This document shows, piece by piece, positions 48,378-57,948 of a stretch of DNA of 64,000 nt. Each line of letters starts with the position of its first letter. Within the stretch, counting starts at the first letter, position 1. Below the pieces are notes generated by a model that did not search any database, had not been told where the DNA came from, and was given only the letters and a program-made list of their open reading frames with translations. The stretch is from NCBI RefSeq assembly GCF_040675875.1, contig NZ_JBEGII010000001.1:2294001-2358000 (forward strand), read 5' to 3'. The position numbers were made by a program, and so were the translations under genes. This stretch comes from Microbacterium sp. LWO12-1.2 (GTDB lineage: Bacteria; Actinomycetota; Actinomycetes; Actinomycetales; Microbacteriaceae).

Positions 48378-49052
48378 ATGCTGGATGTCCTGGGCACTAC
48401 GCTGCCCTCTGCGGTCGCGATCGCGATCAGCCCCCTCCCGATCATCGCCGTGATCCTGATGCTGATGTCCCCTCGGTCGAAGCAGCTGGGACTCGGCTTC
48501 CTGCTCGGCTGGATCGTCGGTGTACTCGTCGCGACGACGACGTTCGTGCTGCTCGCCGGCGCCGTGCCGGAGCCGGACGCATCGGGAGGATCGGAGCCGG
48601 TCATCGGGACGTTCCAGCTGGTCCTGGGCGCGCTGCTCCTCCTGCTCGCGGTGCGCCAGTGGCGGTCGCGTCCCGCTCCGGGCCTCACCGCGGAGCTGCC
48701 CTCGTGGATGTCGAAGATCGACTCGATGAAGCCGCTCGCCGCGATCGGTCTCGGCTTCGCGCTCGCCGCCGTGAATCCGAAGAACCTGATGATGGCGGCT
48801 GCAGCCGGAGCCACCATCGGACGAGGCTCGCTCGATGCCGGCGCGATGGCACTCACCACCGTGGTCTTCACGGTGATCGCCGCGCTCAGCGTGACCGTGC
48901 CCGTCCTCACCGCGGTCGCGGCTCCCGCACGAGCAGCCACCGTGCTCGCCGGCATCCGCATCTGGCTCACCGCGAACAACGCGACCATCATGACGATCCT
49001 GTTCATCGTGCTCGGCGCGCAGTTGCTGGGCAAGGGCATCGCCAGCTTCTGA
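48378..49052 (+). CDS. GAP-family (SfLAP-like) membrane protein
   Basis: 224 aa, six helices, with the first pattern AIAISPLPIIAVILMLMSPR and later AAVNPKNLMMAAAAGATIG typical of the GAP/PF11139 family related to the sulfolipid-associated Sap protein and LysE-like exporters. Probably exports a small or lipid-linked metabolite. Last gene of the DUF1254-DUF6325-SHOCT-GAP run. Confidence 0.8.
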   Translation: MLDVLGTTLPSAVAIAISPLPIIAVILMLMSPRSKQLGLGFLLGWIVGVLVATTTFVLLAGAVPEPDASGGSEPVIGTFQLVLGALLLLLAVRQWRSRPAPGLTAELPSWMSKIDSMKPLAAIGLGFALAAVNPKNLMMAAAAGATIGRGSLDAGAMALTTVVFTVIAALSVTVPVLTAVAAPARAATVLAGIRIWLTANNATIMTILFIVLGAQLLGKGIASF

Positions 49053-49097
49053 GTCCCCGACCACCCGGATGTCGGTGGGAGGCGTGATGATGGAGGG

Positions 49098-52000
49098 ATG
49101 AGCGACGTGCTCGACCGCTTCACCCCCGCCACGCAGGACTGGTTCCGGGGGGCGTTCCCCGCGCCCACTCCCGCGCAGGCCGGCGCATGGACGGCGATCT
49201 CGGCCGGCAAGCACGCCCTCGTGGTCGCTCCGACCGGTTCGGGAAAGACGCTCTCGGCGTTCCTCTGGGCGATCGACAGCGTGTTCCGCGAGCGCACGAG
49301 CGCGACAGAAGCTCCCGCGAAGAGCGAGCCCCGCACGCGCATCCTCTACATCTCGCCGCTGAAGGCACTGGGCGTCGACGTCGAGCGCAACCTGCGCTCT
49401 CCCCTGATCGGCATCGGTCAGTCCGCCCGTCGCCTGGGCATCCCTGCTCCTGCCGTCACGGTGGGGGTGCGCTCCGGCGACACGACATCGAGCGATCGGC
49501 GCAAGCTGGTCTCCGATCCGCCCGACATCCTGATCACCACGCCCGAATCGCTGTATCTGATGCTCACCAGCCGCGCCGGCGAGACCCTGCGCGGGGTGCA
49601 CACCGTCATCATCGACGAGGTGCACGCCGTGGCTGCGACCAAGCGCGGTGCCCACCTGGCCGTGAGCCTGGAGCGTCTGGACGCGCTGCGTCGCTCACAT
49701 GCCCTTCAACAGGCTCAGGAACCCAGCGAGTTCACGGCGGCCCAGCGCATCGGGCTGTCGGCGACGGTGCGCCCCATCGACGAGGTCGCCCGGTTCCTCG
49801 GCGGATCGGCGCCGGTCGAGATCGTCGCGCCGCCTGCGTCGAAGACCTTCGAGCTCTCGGTGGTCGTGCCGATGGACGACATGACCAATCCGCCTCCGCC
49901 TCCCGGCCCGTCGACGGGCTCAGGGACCCCACCGCATGCGGGAGACGCGGAGTACACCGAGGTCACCGGCTCGGTGTGGCCGCATGTCGAGGAGGCGATC
50001 GTCGACCGCATCCTGCAGAACAACTCGACCATCGTGTTCTCGAACTCGCGGCGCCTGGCCGAGCGATTGACCGGTCGCCTGAACGAGATCTACTCCGAGC
50101 GCATCGGCGCCCCGCTCCCCGAGACCACCGTGCCCGCACAGATGATGGCGCAGGCAGGGGCGACGGCCGGTGCCGACCCCGTGCTGGCGAAAGCCCACCA
50201 CGGATCGGTGTCGAAGGAACAGCGCGCCCTCGTCGAGGAGGAGCTCAAATCGGGTGTGCTGCGGTGCGTGGTGGCGACCAGCAGCCTCGAGCTCGGCATC
50301 GACATGGGCGCGGTCGACCTCGTGATCCAGGTCGAGGCGCCGCCGTCGGCCGCATCAGGGCTGCAACGAGTGGGACGTGCCGGTCACCAGGTCGGCGAGA
50401 TCAGCCGCGCCGCGCTGTTCCCCAAGCACCGCGGCGATGTGCTGCACACCGCGATCGTCACCGAGCGGATGCTGGCCGGCAAGATCGAGGCGATCCAGGT
50501 GCCGCGCAATCCGCTCGACATCCTCGCCCAGCAGACCGTGGCCGCCAGTGCTCTCGGGGCGATCAGCGTCGAGGAGTGGTTCGAGACGGTGCGCCGTTCT
50601 GCGCCTTTCCAGTCGCTGCCGCGCTCGGCGTATGAGGCCACGCTCGATCTGCTGGCCGGACGCTTCCCCTCCGACGAGTTCGCCGAACTCCGCCCCCGAC
50701 TGGTGTGGGACCGCGACGCCGGAACGCTCACCGGCCGCCCCGGCGCCCAGCGCATCGCCGTGACGAGCGGTGGCACCATCCCCGACCGCGGTCTCTTCGG
50801 CGTCTTCGTGGCGGGCGAGACCACCGGCGCCCGGGTGGGCGAGCTCGACGAGGAGATGGTCTACGAATCGCGCGTGGGCGACGTGTTCACGCTCGGTACC
50901 ACGAGCTGGCGGATCGCCGAGATCACGCACGACCGCGTCAACGTGATCCCCGCGTACGGCCAGCCGGGCAAGGTGCCGTTCTGGCACGGCGACGGCATCG
51001 GGCGTCCGTTCGAACTCGGAGAGGCGCTCGGCAGGTTCTCGCGCGAGGTCTCGACGGCGACCCCGGAGAAGGCCACGCAGCGCCTGATCGAGGCGGGACT
51101 GGACGAGCAGGCCCGCACGAACCTCCTGGCGCATCTGAGCGAGCAGCGCGAGGCCACTGGCACACTCCCCACCGACCGCACGCTGACGGTCGAGCGCGGG
51201 CGCGACGAGGTCGGCGACTGGCGTGTGATCCTGCATTCCCCCTACGGCATGAAGGTGCACGCACCGTGGGCGCTGGCGATCAACGCCCGGGTGCGCGAAC
51301 GCCTCGGGGTCGAGGGGTCGGCGGTCGCGAGCGACGACGGCATCATCGTGCGCATCCCGGATGCCGAGGCCGAGCCTCCCGGCGCGGAGCTGTTCGTGTT
51401 CGACCCGGATGAGCTCGAACACCTCGTCACGGAGGAGGTCGGCGGGTCCGCGCTGTTCGCCTCGCGGTTCCGCGAGTGCGCCGCCCGCGCGCTGCTGATG
51501 CCGCGCACCAACCCGAACCGTCGATCCCCGCTGTGGCAGCAGCGGCAGCGCTCTGCGCAGTTGCTCGAGGTCGCGCGCCGGCATCCCACCTTCCCGGTCA
51601 TCCTGGAGACGTTGCGCGAGGTGCTGCAAGACGTCTACGACCTCCCCTCCCTGCGGCGTCTGGCGACCTCGATCGCCGACCGCCGGGTGCGCCTGGTCGA
51701 GACGCAGCCCGCCCAGCCCTCCCCTTATGCGCGCGATCTGCTGTTCGGATACGTCGGCGCATTCATGTACGAGGGCGACTCTCCGCTGGCCGAACGGCGG
51801 GCGGCGGCGCTCTCAGTCGACCCCGCGCTGCTCGGCGAGCTGCTGGGCACCGTCGAGCTGCGTGAGCTGCTCGACCCCGAAGTGATCGCGCAGTTCGAGC
51901 GCGAGGCTCAGCGTCTGGACCCCGAGCGTCGCGCCAGAGGGCTGGAAGGCGTCGCGGACCTCCTGCGCATGCTCGGACCGCTCGACGCCGTCGAAGTCGC

Positions 52001-53735
52001 CGCCCGACTCTCCCCTGAGAACGAGGCCGATGCCGACGTCGTGCGCATCGAGACCGCCGCCGCGCACCTCGATGCGCTCATCGCCGCACGGCGAGCGATC
52101 CCCGTCACGATCGCGGGCACGACCCGCGTCGCGGCGATCGAGGATGCGGGGCGCCTGCGCGATGCGCTCGGGGTCGCGCTGCCCACCGGCATCCCCGTCG
52201 CCTTCCTCGAACCGCTCGCCGACCCGCTGGGCGATCTCGTCGCTCGGCACGCCCGCACGCACGGCCCCTTCACGACGGATGCCATCGCGACCCGCTTCGG
52301 CATCGGCGCGGCGGTCGCACGGCACACGTTGCAACGGCTCGAGGCCGCAGGGCGCCTGACGAGCGGGTACTTCCTGCCCGAAGCGGCCGGCTCCGGCTCC
52401 GACATCGAGTGGTGCGACACCGAGGTCCTGCGGCGACTGCGGATGCGGTCGCTCGCGGCGATCCGGGGCAGCGTCGAGCCGGTATCGCCGGAGGCGTATG
52501 CGCGCTTCCTGCCCGACTGGCAGCATCTGGGCCGTCCGCTCGACGGCCTCGACGGTGTGATCAGCGTGATTGAGCAGTTCGCCGGTGTGCCGATCCCCGC
52601 GAGCGCGTGGGAGTCGTTGGTGCTCCCTTCGCGCGTGCGCGACTACTCCCCCGCGATGCTCGACGAGCTCACCGCGGCCGGCGAGGTCATCTGGTCGGGG
52701 CACGGCACGCTGCCGGGACGTGACGGCTGGGTATCGCTGCACCCCGCCGACCTCGCTCCGTTCACCCTCCCCGAACCGGATGCCGAGGTCGCCGCCGACT
52801 CTCTCGAGGCACGACTGCTCACGGCGCTGCAGGCGGGAGGCGCGTACTTCGCCGCCCAGCTGAAGGAGATGGCGGCGGCCGAGAACGAGCAGTCCGTGCT
52901 GGAGGCGCTGTGGTCGCTGACCTGGTCGGGGCACGTCACGAACGACACCTTCGCACCGATCCGCTCGCTGCTCGCCGGGGGTTCCCAGGCGCATCGCGTG
53001 ACCCGCAAGGCGCCGCGCACGCGCACGTACCGCGGCATGTCGCTGACGCGCACGGCCCCGCGCCCGACCTCGATCGGCGGCCGATGGTCGCTGCTGCCGA
53101 CCGTCGAGACCGACGCCGCGCGGCGCGCCACCGTCACCGCAGGGCTGCTGCTCGACCGCTACGGCGTCGTCACCCGCGGCGCCGTGCAGGCGGAGGGCGT
53201 GCCGGGCGGTTTCGCTCAGGCCTATCGTGTGCTCGCGGGCTTCGAGGAAGCCGGCCACTGTCGCCGCGGCTACGTGATCGAGAAGCTGGGTGCTGCGCAG
53301 TTCGCGGCATCGGCCACGGTCGACCGTCTGCGCACCTTCGCCGGACTCGCCGACCCCGCACCCCGCACGGCAGTGACCCTCGCGGCCACCGACCCCGCGA
53401 ACCCGTACGGCGCCGCGCTCGGGTGGCCCAAGCTCGACGAGGTGTCGCATCGCCCTGGGCGCAAGGCGGGTGGCCTGGTCGTGCTGGTCGACGGTGCCCT
53501 CGTGCTCTACCTCGAACGGGGCGGACGCACCGTGCTCTCGTTCAGTGACGATGGCGAGGTGCTGCGCGCCGCGGCCACCGACCTGGCCGCCACCGCTCGG
53601 GGTCGGCGCCTCGACACGCTCACGGTCGAGAAGGTCAACGGCGAAGGCGTCTACGGCACCGAACTCGCCCTCGCCCTGCAGGAAGCCGGATTCGTCGTCA
53701 CTCCCCGCGGCTACACCCTGCGCAAGGCGGTCTGA
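49098..53735 (+). CDS. lhr: Lhr-family large DEAD/DEAH helicase
   Basis: 1545 aa, the expected size of actinobacterial Lhr (long helicase-related). Helicase motif I APTGSGKTLSAF (residues ~46-57), II DEVHAV, V TSSLELGIDMGAVDL, VI QRVGRAGHQ, then the long Lhr C-terminal winged-helix and DUF4062/crosslink-like region. In mycobacteria Lhr takes part in DNA repair. Two short dispersed repeats are embedded in frame in the first 300 residues (49702, 49907), where the protein reads QQAQEP and STGSGTP and is presumably flexible. Shine-Dalgarno tggaggg. Confidence 0.92.
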   Translation: MSDVLDRFTPATQDWFRGAFPAPTPAQAGAWTAISAGKHALVVAPTGSGKTLSAFLWAIDSVFRERTSATEAPAKSEPRTRILYISPLKALGVDVERNLRSPLIGIGQSARRLGIPAPAVTVGVRSGDTTSSDRRKLVSDPPDILITTPESLYLMLTSRAGETLRGVHTVIIDEVHAVAATKRGAHLAVSLERLDALRRSHALQQAQEPSEFTAAQRIGLSATVRPIDEVARFLGGSAPVEIVAPPASKTFELSVVVPMDDMTNPPPPPGPSTGSGTPPHAGDAEYTEVTGSVWPHVEEAIVDRILQNNSTIVFSNSRRLAERLTGRLNEIYSERIGAPLPETTVPAQMMAQAGATAGADPVLAKAHHGSVSKEQRALVEEELKSGVLRCVVATSSLELGIDMGAVDLVIQVEAPPSAASGLQRVGRAGHQVGEISRAALFPKHRGDVLHTAIVTERMLAGKIEAIQVPRNPLDILAQQTVAASALGAISVEEWFETVRRSAPFQSLPRSAYEATLDLLAGRFPSDEFAELRPRLVWDRDAGTLTGRPGAQRIAVTSGGTIPDRGLFGVFVAGETTGARVGELDEEMVYESRVGDVFTLGTTSWRIAEITHDRVNVIPAYGQPGKVPFWHGDGIGRPFELGEALGRFSREVSTATPEKATQRLIEAGLDEQARTNLLAHLSEQREATGTLPTDRTLTVERGRDEVGDWRVILHSPYGMKVHAPWALAINARVRERLGVEGSAVASDDGIIVRIPDAEAEPPGAELFVFDPDELEHLVTEEVGGSALFASRFRECAARALLMPRTNPNRRSPLWQQRQRSAQLLEVARRHPTFPVILETLREVLQDVYDLPSLRRLATSIADRRVRLVETQPAQPSPYARDLLFGYVGAFMYEGDSPLAERRAAALSVDPALLGELLGTVELRELLDPEVIAQFEREAQRLDPERRARGLEGVADLLRMLGPLDAVEVAARLSPENEADADVVRIETAAAHLDALIAARRAIPVTIAGTTRVAAIEDAGRLRDALGVALPTGIPVAFLEPLADPLGDLVARHARTHGPFTTDAIATRFGIGAAVARHTLQRLEAAGRLTSGYFLPEAAGSGSDIEWCDTEVLRRLRMRSLAAIRGSVEPVSPEAYARFLPDWQHLGRPLDGLDGVISVIEQFAGVPIPASAWESLVLPSRVRDYSPAMLDELTAAGEVIWSGHGTLPGRDGWVSLHPADLAPFTLPEPDAEVAADSLEARLLTALQAGGAYFAAQLKEMAAAENEQSVLEALWSLTWSGHVTNDTFAPIRSLLAGGSQAHRVTRKAPRTRTYRGMSLTRTAPRPTSIGGRWSLLPTVETDAARRATVTAGLLLDRYGVVTRGAVQAEGVPGGFAQAYRVLAGFEEAGHCRRGYVIEKLGAAQFAASATVDRLRTFAGLADPAPRTAVTLAATDPANPYGAALGWPKLDEVSHRPGRKAGGLVVLVDGALVLYLERGGRTVLSFSDDGEVLRAAATDLAATARGRRLDTLTVEKVNGEGVYGTELALALQEAGFVVTPRGYTLRKAV
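49702..49724. repeat. Dispersed repeat copy inside lhr (degenerate)
   Basis: CCCTTCAACAGGCTCAGG then AACCC, two mismatches to the window consensus; the strand is opposite to the copy at 32387. Confidence 0.65.
49907..49929. repeat. Dispersed repeat copy inside lhr
   Basis: CCCGTCGACGGGCTCAGGGA then CCC, in frame (PSTGSGTP). Confidence 0.68.
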
Positions 53736-53796
53736 CCCTGCGCACTCCGATCCCGTCGGAGGCGCCGGCCACCGCGACGTCGGCCTCCCCGTCTCC

Positions 53797-53802
53797 TACG
53801 CT
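53797..53802 (+). promoter_or_regulatory. TACGCT -10-like box, leaderless start of EI24 gene
   Basis: TACGCT, 7 nt, ATG at 53810. Confidence 0.5.
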
Positions 53803-53809
53803 GAGAGTC

Positions 53810-54637
53810 ATGATCCGAGAGTTCAGCACCGGCGTGCGTCTCCTGCTGCGCGGCTTCGGGCTCTGGCGTACGCGGCCGGGTCTGATGGCCCTCGGCCTGA
53901 TCCCCGCAGTCATCGCGGTCATCGTGCTCGCCGCCGGGCTGGTGCCCCTCGTGCTCGGGACCGGGTCGATCTCGACCTGGATCACCCCGTTCGCCGACGG
54001 CTGGATCGAGCCGTGGCGCGGGCTGCTGCGCGGCGCGGTCAGTCTCGTCATCATCGCCGCGGGTCTCGCACTCGCCGGCGCCGTCTTCACCGCACTCACC
54101 CTCACGATCGGCGACCCGTTCTACCAGCGCATCTGGCATGCCGTGGAACGCGACCTCGGCGAGGCACCTCCAGCCGACGGCGGCAGCTTCTGGACGACGG
54201 TCGGCGAAGGCCTCCGGCTCGTGCTGCTGGGTCTGCTGATCGCGATCCTCGTGCTGTTCCTCGGGCTGGTCCCGCTGATCGGCGGCGCCCTCGGCCCCGT
54301 GGCCGGCATCGTGCTCTCCGGGCGGATGCTGGCACGCGAGCTCACCGGTCGCGCATTCGACGCCCGCGACTTCAGTCCTGCCGTCCGCGCTGCGCTGTTC
54401 GGCGGCAGCAGGGCGCGGGTGCTCGGCTTCGGCGTGGCGACCCAGCTGTGCTTCCTCATCCCCGGCGGCGCGGTCGCGGTGATGCCGGCTGCGGTCGCCG
54501 GCGCCACGATGCTCGCCCGCACCATGACGGAGCGCACGCCGGCCCCGGTCCCCACCACTTCGACAGGCTCAGGGACCCACCTCCCCGCCCCTTCGGCAGG
54601 CTCAGGGACCCACGAACCACCGACCGGACTCCGCTGA
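53810..54637 (+). CDS. EI24/CysZ-like membrane protein
   Basis: 275 aa. Four or more helices (LMALGLIPAVIAVIVLAAGL, VSLVIIAAGLALAGAVFTAL, LLGLLIAILVLFLGLVPLIG and a fourth near 220) with TIGDPFYQRIWHAVE, the EI24-type signature. The family includes the sulfate permease CysZ. The C-terminal ~25 residues come from two dispersed-repeat copies (TSTGSGTH, SAGSGTH) and are likely a disordered tail. Its TGA shares one base with the next ATG. Confidence 0.83.
   Translation: MIREFSTGVRLLLRGFGLWRTRPGLMALGLIPAVIAVIVLAAGLVPLVLGTGSISTWITPFADGWIEPWRGLLRGAVSLVIIAAGLALAGAVFTALTLTIGDPFYQRIWHAVERDLGEAPPADGGSFWTTVGEGLRLVLLGLLIAILVLFLGLVPLIGGALGPVAGIVLSGRMLARELTGRAFDARDFSPAVRAALFGGSRARVLGFGVATQLCFLIPGGAVAVMPAAVAGATMLARTMTERTPAPVPTTSTGSGTHLPAPSAGSGTHEPPTGLR
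54555..54611. repeat. Two dispersed repeat copies at the 3' end of the EI24 gene
   Basis: CCACTTCGACAGGCTCAGGG (54555-54578 with ACCC) and CCCCTTCGGCAGGCTCAGGG (54588-54611 with ACCC), 33 bp apart and both in frame. Confidence 0.75.
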
Positions 54638-55410
54638 TGCCCGAGGGCGACACCGTCTTCCGCACGGCCCGGCTTCTCGACGAAGCACTGGCCGGGGCGA
54701 CGGCCACCCGCTTCGACCTGCGCGTCCCTCAGGCCGCCACGGTCGATCTGACCGGTCAGCCGATCCACGGCGTGGCGGCCCGCGGCAAGCACCTGCTGCT
54801 GCGGATCGGCGACAGCACTCTGCATTCGCACCTGCGCATGGACGGCGCCTGGTTCGTCTACCGGCCGGGCGAGAAATGGCGGCATCCGGCCTTCAAGGTG
54901 CGCGCGATCGTCGGCACCGCTGAGCGTGAGGCGGTCGGGGTCGACATCGCCGAGATCGAGGTCGTGCCCACGCGCGACGAGAGTCAGCTGGTGGGTCATC
55001 TGGGCCCCGATCCATTGGCTCCGGACTGGGACGCGGCCGAAGCGGTACGCCGTCTCAGCGCCGACACCCGCAGCATCCACGTGGCGCTCCTCGACCAGCG
55101 CAACGTCGCGGGCTTCGGCAACGAGTACGCCGCAGAACTCCTGTTCCTCCGCGGAATCCTGCCCACCACGCCGACGCCCGAGGTCGACACCGCGGCTCTG
55201 ATCGACCTGGGCGTGCGCACCATCCGCGCCAACCGCGACCGCACAGGACGCACGTTCACCGGCATCGATCGCCCCGGCCAGGCCACGTGGGTCTACGGAC
55301 GCGCCGGGCGGCCATGCCGGCGCTGCGGAACCCGTATCCGGCGAGGCGAGCAGGGCGCCGATCCGACGCGCGAACGGATCACTTTCTGGTGCCCCTCGTG
55401 CCAGCGGTGA
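54637..55410 (+). CDS. nei: Fpg/Nei-family DNA glycosylase (endonuclease VIII-like)
   Basis: 257 aa. Catalytic Pro2 and Glu3 (MPEGDT; actinobacterial Nei keeps the N-terminal Pro after Met removal), Lys in RGKHLLLRIGDSTLHSHLRM, the helix-two-turn-helix QRNVAGFGNEYAAEL, and a C-terminal zinc finger CRRCG...CPSC. Excises oxidised bases and nicks the strand. Adjacent to lhr and EI24; start overlaps the EI24 stop by one base. Confidence 0.92.
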   Translation: MPEGDTVFRTARLLDEALAGATATRFDLRVPQAATVDLTGQPIHGVAARGKHLLLRIGDSTLHSHLRMDGAWFVYRPGEKWRHPAFKVRAIVGTAEREAVGVDIAEIEVVPTRDESQLVGHLGPDPLAPDWDAAEAVRRLSADTRSIHVALLDQRNVAGFGNEYAAELLFLRGILPTTPTPEVDTAALIDLGVRTIRANRDRTGRTFTGIDRPGQATWVYGRAGRPCRRCGTRIRRGEQGADPTRERITFWCPSCQR

Positions 55411-55492
55411 ACAGCATCCCTGCGAGGGAATGAATTCACCAGTCCCATGGTTGTGCATATATCCGGGGAATCTCCGGAGCACGGGAGGAATC

Positions 55493-55900
55493 GTGGGCAA
55501 GAACTACATCGACATCGAGAACGACCAGGGCGCCACGCTGCGATACCGCAAGCACGCGAACGGTCGAGGTCTCGTCGCGCACGGCGCGAAGGTGCACCCC
55601 AAGGCGCACATCGAAGCCGGCGCCTACATCGAACCGGGCGCGCGCATCGGCGCCGGTGCGACGATCGCACGAGGTGCGTGGATCGAACCGGATGCCGTGA
55701 TCGGCGAAGGGGCGCACATCGAGGCGCACGCGCACATCGGTCAGGGCGCGGCGATCGGCGACAACGCGTATGTCGGAGTCCGCACCGAGGTCGGCGCTGG
55801 CGCACGCATCGTTCGAGGAGCCCGCATCGGCGACGACGAGACGGTCGCGGCCGGTCTCACGGTGGCCACGAACCCCAAGGGTCTCTGGCTCGCCGCCTGA
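55493..55900 (+). CDS. Left-handed beta-helix hexapeptide-repeat protein
   Basis: 135 aa, GTG start with a gggagg Shine-Dalgarno. Nearly the whole chain is hexapeptide repeats of the [LIV]-G-x4 type (AHIEAGAYIEPGARIGAGAT, IEAHAHIGQGAAIGDNAYVG), as in trimeric acyltransferases and gamma-carbonic anhydrase-like proteins. No acceptor domain is attached and no catalytic residues can be assigned. The 82-bp gap before it shows nothing distinct. Confidence 0.78.
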   Translation: MGKNYIDIENDQGATLRYRKHANGRGLVAHGAKVHPKAHIEAGAYIEPGARIGAGATIARGAWIEPDAVIGEGAHIEAHAHIGQGAAIGDNAYVGVRTEVGAGARIVRGARIGDDETVAAGLTVATNPKGLWLAA

Positions 55901-55942
55901 TCCGTTCCGGCACTGCCGTGGCGGCCTCACGGGCACGGCGCT

Positions 55943-56602
55943 CTAGAGCAGCCGTCGCTCCGAGGCCCACACCGTCAGCTCATGTCGTGAGGAGAGCTGC
56001 AGTTTGCGCAGCACGGCGGAGACGTGCGTCTCGACCGTCTTGATCGAGATGAACAGCTCTGCGGCGACCTCTTTGTAGGCGTACCCGCGGGCGATGAGCC
56101 GCATGACCTCCTGCTCGCGCGCCGAGAGGCGGTCCAGCTCGTCGTTCGCGGTCGCGGTCTCGCCCGACACCGCACCGAATGCGTCGAGGACGAACCCGGC
56201 CAGCCGCGGCGAGAACACCGCATCACCGCCGGCCACCGCATGCACGGCGCTGCTGACCTCGACGCCGGACGACCCCTTGGTGATATACCCGCGCGCCCCG
56301 GCCCGGATGACCCTGACCACGTCGGATGCCGCATCCGAGACACTCAGTGCCAGGAACTTCGACGTCGTGGGCGCGCTGCCGCGGATCACGGCCTCTCCGC
56401 CGCTCGCGTCATCACCGCCCCCACCCGGAAGGTGCACGTCGAGCAGCACGATGTCGGGCGCCGTCTCGCGGATCACAGCGATCGCTGAGGGCACGTCGGC
56501 CGCTTCCCCCACGACGTCGACGCTGTCGTCGAGATCGGCGCGGAGGCCGGAGCGGAAGATCGAATGATCGTCGACGATCACCACGCGCACGCGGTCAGAC
56601 AC
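55943..56602 (-). CDS. LuxR-type two-component response regulator
   Basis: 219 aa. Receiver domain with acidic VDD near residues 10-12, phospho-acceptor Asp in DIVLLDVHLPG (~55), a glycine-rich insert, and Lys in GYITKGSS. C-terminal LuxR helix-turn-helix (LSAREQEVMRLIARGYAYKE, then SIKTVETHVSAVLRKL). Overlaps the kinase gene by 8 bp, so encoded with it; likely activates envelope-stress genes. Confidence 0.9.
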   Translation of the reverse strand: MSDRVRVVIVDDHSIFRSGLRADLDDSVDVVGEAADVPSAIAVIRETAPDIVLLDVHLPGGGGDDASGGEAVIRGSAPTTSKFLALSVSDAASDVVRVIRAGARGYITKGSSGVEVSSAVHAVAGGDAVFSPRLAGFVLDAFGAVSGETATANDELDRLSAREQEVMRLIARGYAYKEVAAELFISIKTVETHVSAVLRKLQLSSRHELTVWASERRLL

Positions 56603-57842
56603 GGTTCTCCCCCGTCGTCGTGAAGGTCAGGTGCACCTCGGTGCCTGTGGCGGTGCTGCGCACGGTGGCGCTGCCGCCGGCGCGGCGCATGCGCCCGATG
56701 ATCGACTGCCTGACACCGAGCCGATCGCTCGGAACCGCGTCGAGGTCGAACCCGGTGCCGCGGTCGCGGATGAACACGTCGACTCCTGAGACGCTGCCCT
56801 CGATGTAGACCGAGATCTCACCACCCGCATGCCGCGCGGCGTTCACCATCGCCTCGCGTGCGGCAGCGGCCAGCTCCCCGCTCGCGCGCTCCGCAGACAG
56901 CCCGGCGGAGACCACATCGATCCGCACCGGATAGTCGAGCTCCAGCGCGCCTGCGTAGTCGCGCAGGTCGGTGGGCAGGTCGCTGTCGGCGGGCGCATCG
57001 CCGTCGTACAGCCAGGCGCGGAGCTCGCGCTCCTGCGCCCTGGCCAGGCGAGCCGCCTCGCTCGAGGCTCCGGCCCGGTTCTGGATGAGTGCGAGCGTCT
57101 GCAGCACCGAGTCATGCAGATGCGCGGCCATCTCGCTGCGCTGCTCCTCCCGGATGCGACGGGTGCGCTCTCCGGCGAGCTCCCGCCAGCGATGGATGAG
57201 CGTCGATGAGGCGACAGCCAGAATGCCGGCCAGCGGCAGCAGCGCGATCAGGAACTCGATACCCCCGGCGGCGCGGGACAGCAGCACGAAGAAGAGCACC
57301 ACGAGCAGGGCGACGGAAAGTATGCGGACCACGGCGGTGTGGCGGGGGCCGCGGGCGGTGTCCGTACGGTCGATCAGCGTCGCCCACAGCCCTGCGGCCG
57401 TCGCGAGAGCCACCGATGCCGTCGCCGTCAGCACAGCCGGTGCCTGCGAGAGCACACTGTCGGTGGGACTCCCGCCCACCGACCACGATGCGAGGATCAG
57501 CACCCCGAGCGCGGCCGGCGCGAGCAGGATCCAGGCCACCGGCACCCGTCGAGACGGGGCGGATCCGCCGTCGGTGGCTGCCTCACCCGTGGGCTCGACC
57601 TCGGTCCACGGCGTGAACACCCAGCACCACGCGTAGAGCAGCACACCCGCACCGCCGCACAGCGTGAGCGCGACGAACAGCGCGCGGATCATCCAGACCG
57701 GCGCCCCCAGGTGACGAGCCAGGCCCGCGCTGACACCCGACACCAGGCACTCGCGGTCCCTGGTGAGCGCCGGACGCGGGGGCGCGGCGACTCGGGGAGG
57801 GCGCGCGGAGGCGGGCGGCGCGGAAGAGGACATGTCGCCCAT
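56595..57842 (-). CDS. PspC-domain sensor histidine kinase
   Basis: 415 aa. N-terminal PspC domain (VSGVSAGLARHLGAPVWMIR, LCGGAGVLLYAWCWVFTPW), several helices, then a HisKA_3 dimerisation box with phospho-His in EMAAHLHDSVLQTLALIQNR and a C-terminal HATPase (EAMVNAARHAGG, RDRGTGFDLDAVPSDRLGVR). LiaS/DesK-like kinase sensing membrane state, partner of the adjacent response regulator. Start ATG at 57842, with another at 57833. Confidence 0.9.
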   Translation of the reverse strand: MGDMSSSAPPASARPPRVAAPPRPALTRDRECLVSGVSAGLARHLGAPVWMIRALFVALTLCGGAGVLLYAWCWVFTPWTEVEPTGEAATDGGSAPSRRVPVAWILLAPAALGVLILASWSVGGSPTDSVLSQAPAVLTATASVALATAAGLWATLIDRTDTARGPRHTAVVRILSVALLVVLFFVLLSRAAGGIEFLIALLPLAGILAVASSTLIHRWRELAGERTRRIREEQRSEMAAHLHDSVLQTLALIQNRAGASSEAARLARAQERELRAWLYDGDAPADSDLPTDLRDYAGALELDYPVRIDVVSAGLSAERASGELAAAAREAMVNAARHAGGEISVYIEGSVSGVDVFIRDRGTGFDLDAVPSDRLGVRQSIIGRMRRAGGSATVRSTATGTEVHLTFTTTGENRV

Positions 57843-57948
57843 CCAATCACCCGCCGCCGCCCTGAGGGGATTCCCGCGGACAAGATCAGGGGTCGCTCAG
57901 GGGTTCACCCCATGGCCGGAGCACCCCCGCGGCGGACAGTATCGAAGC

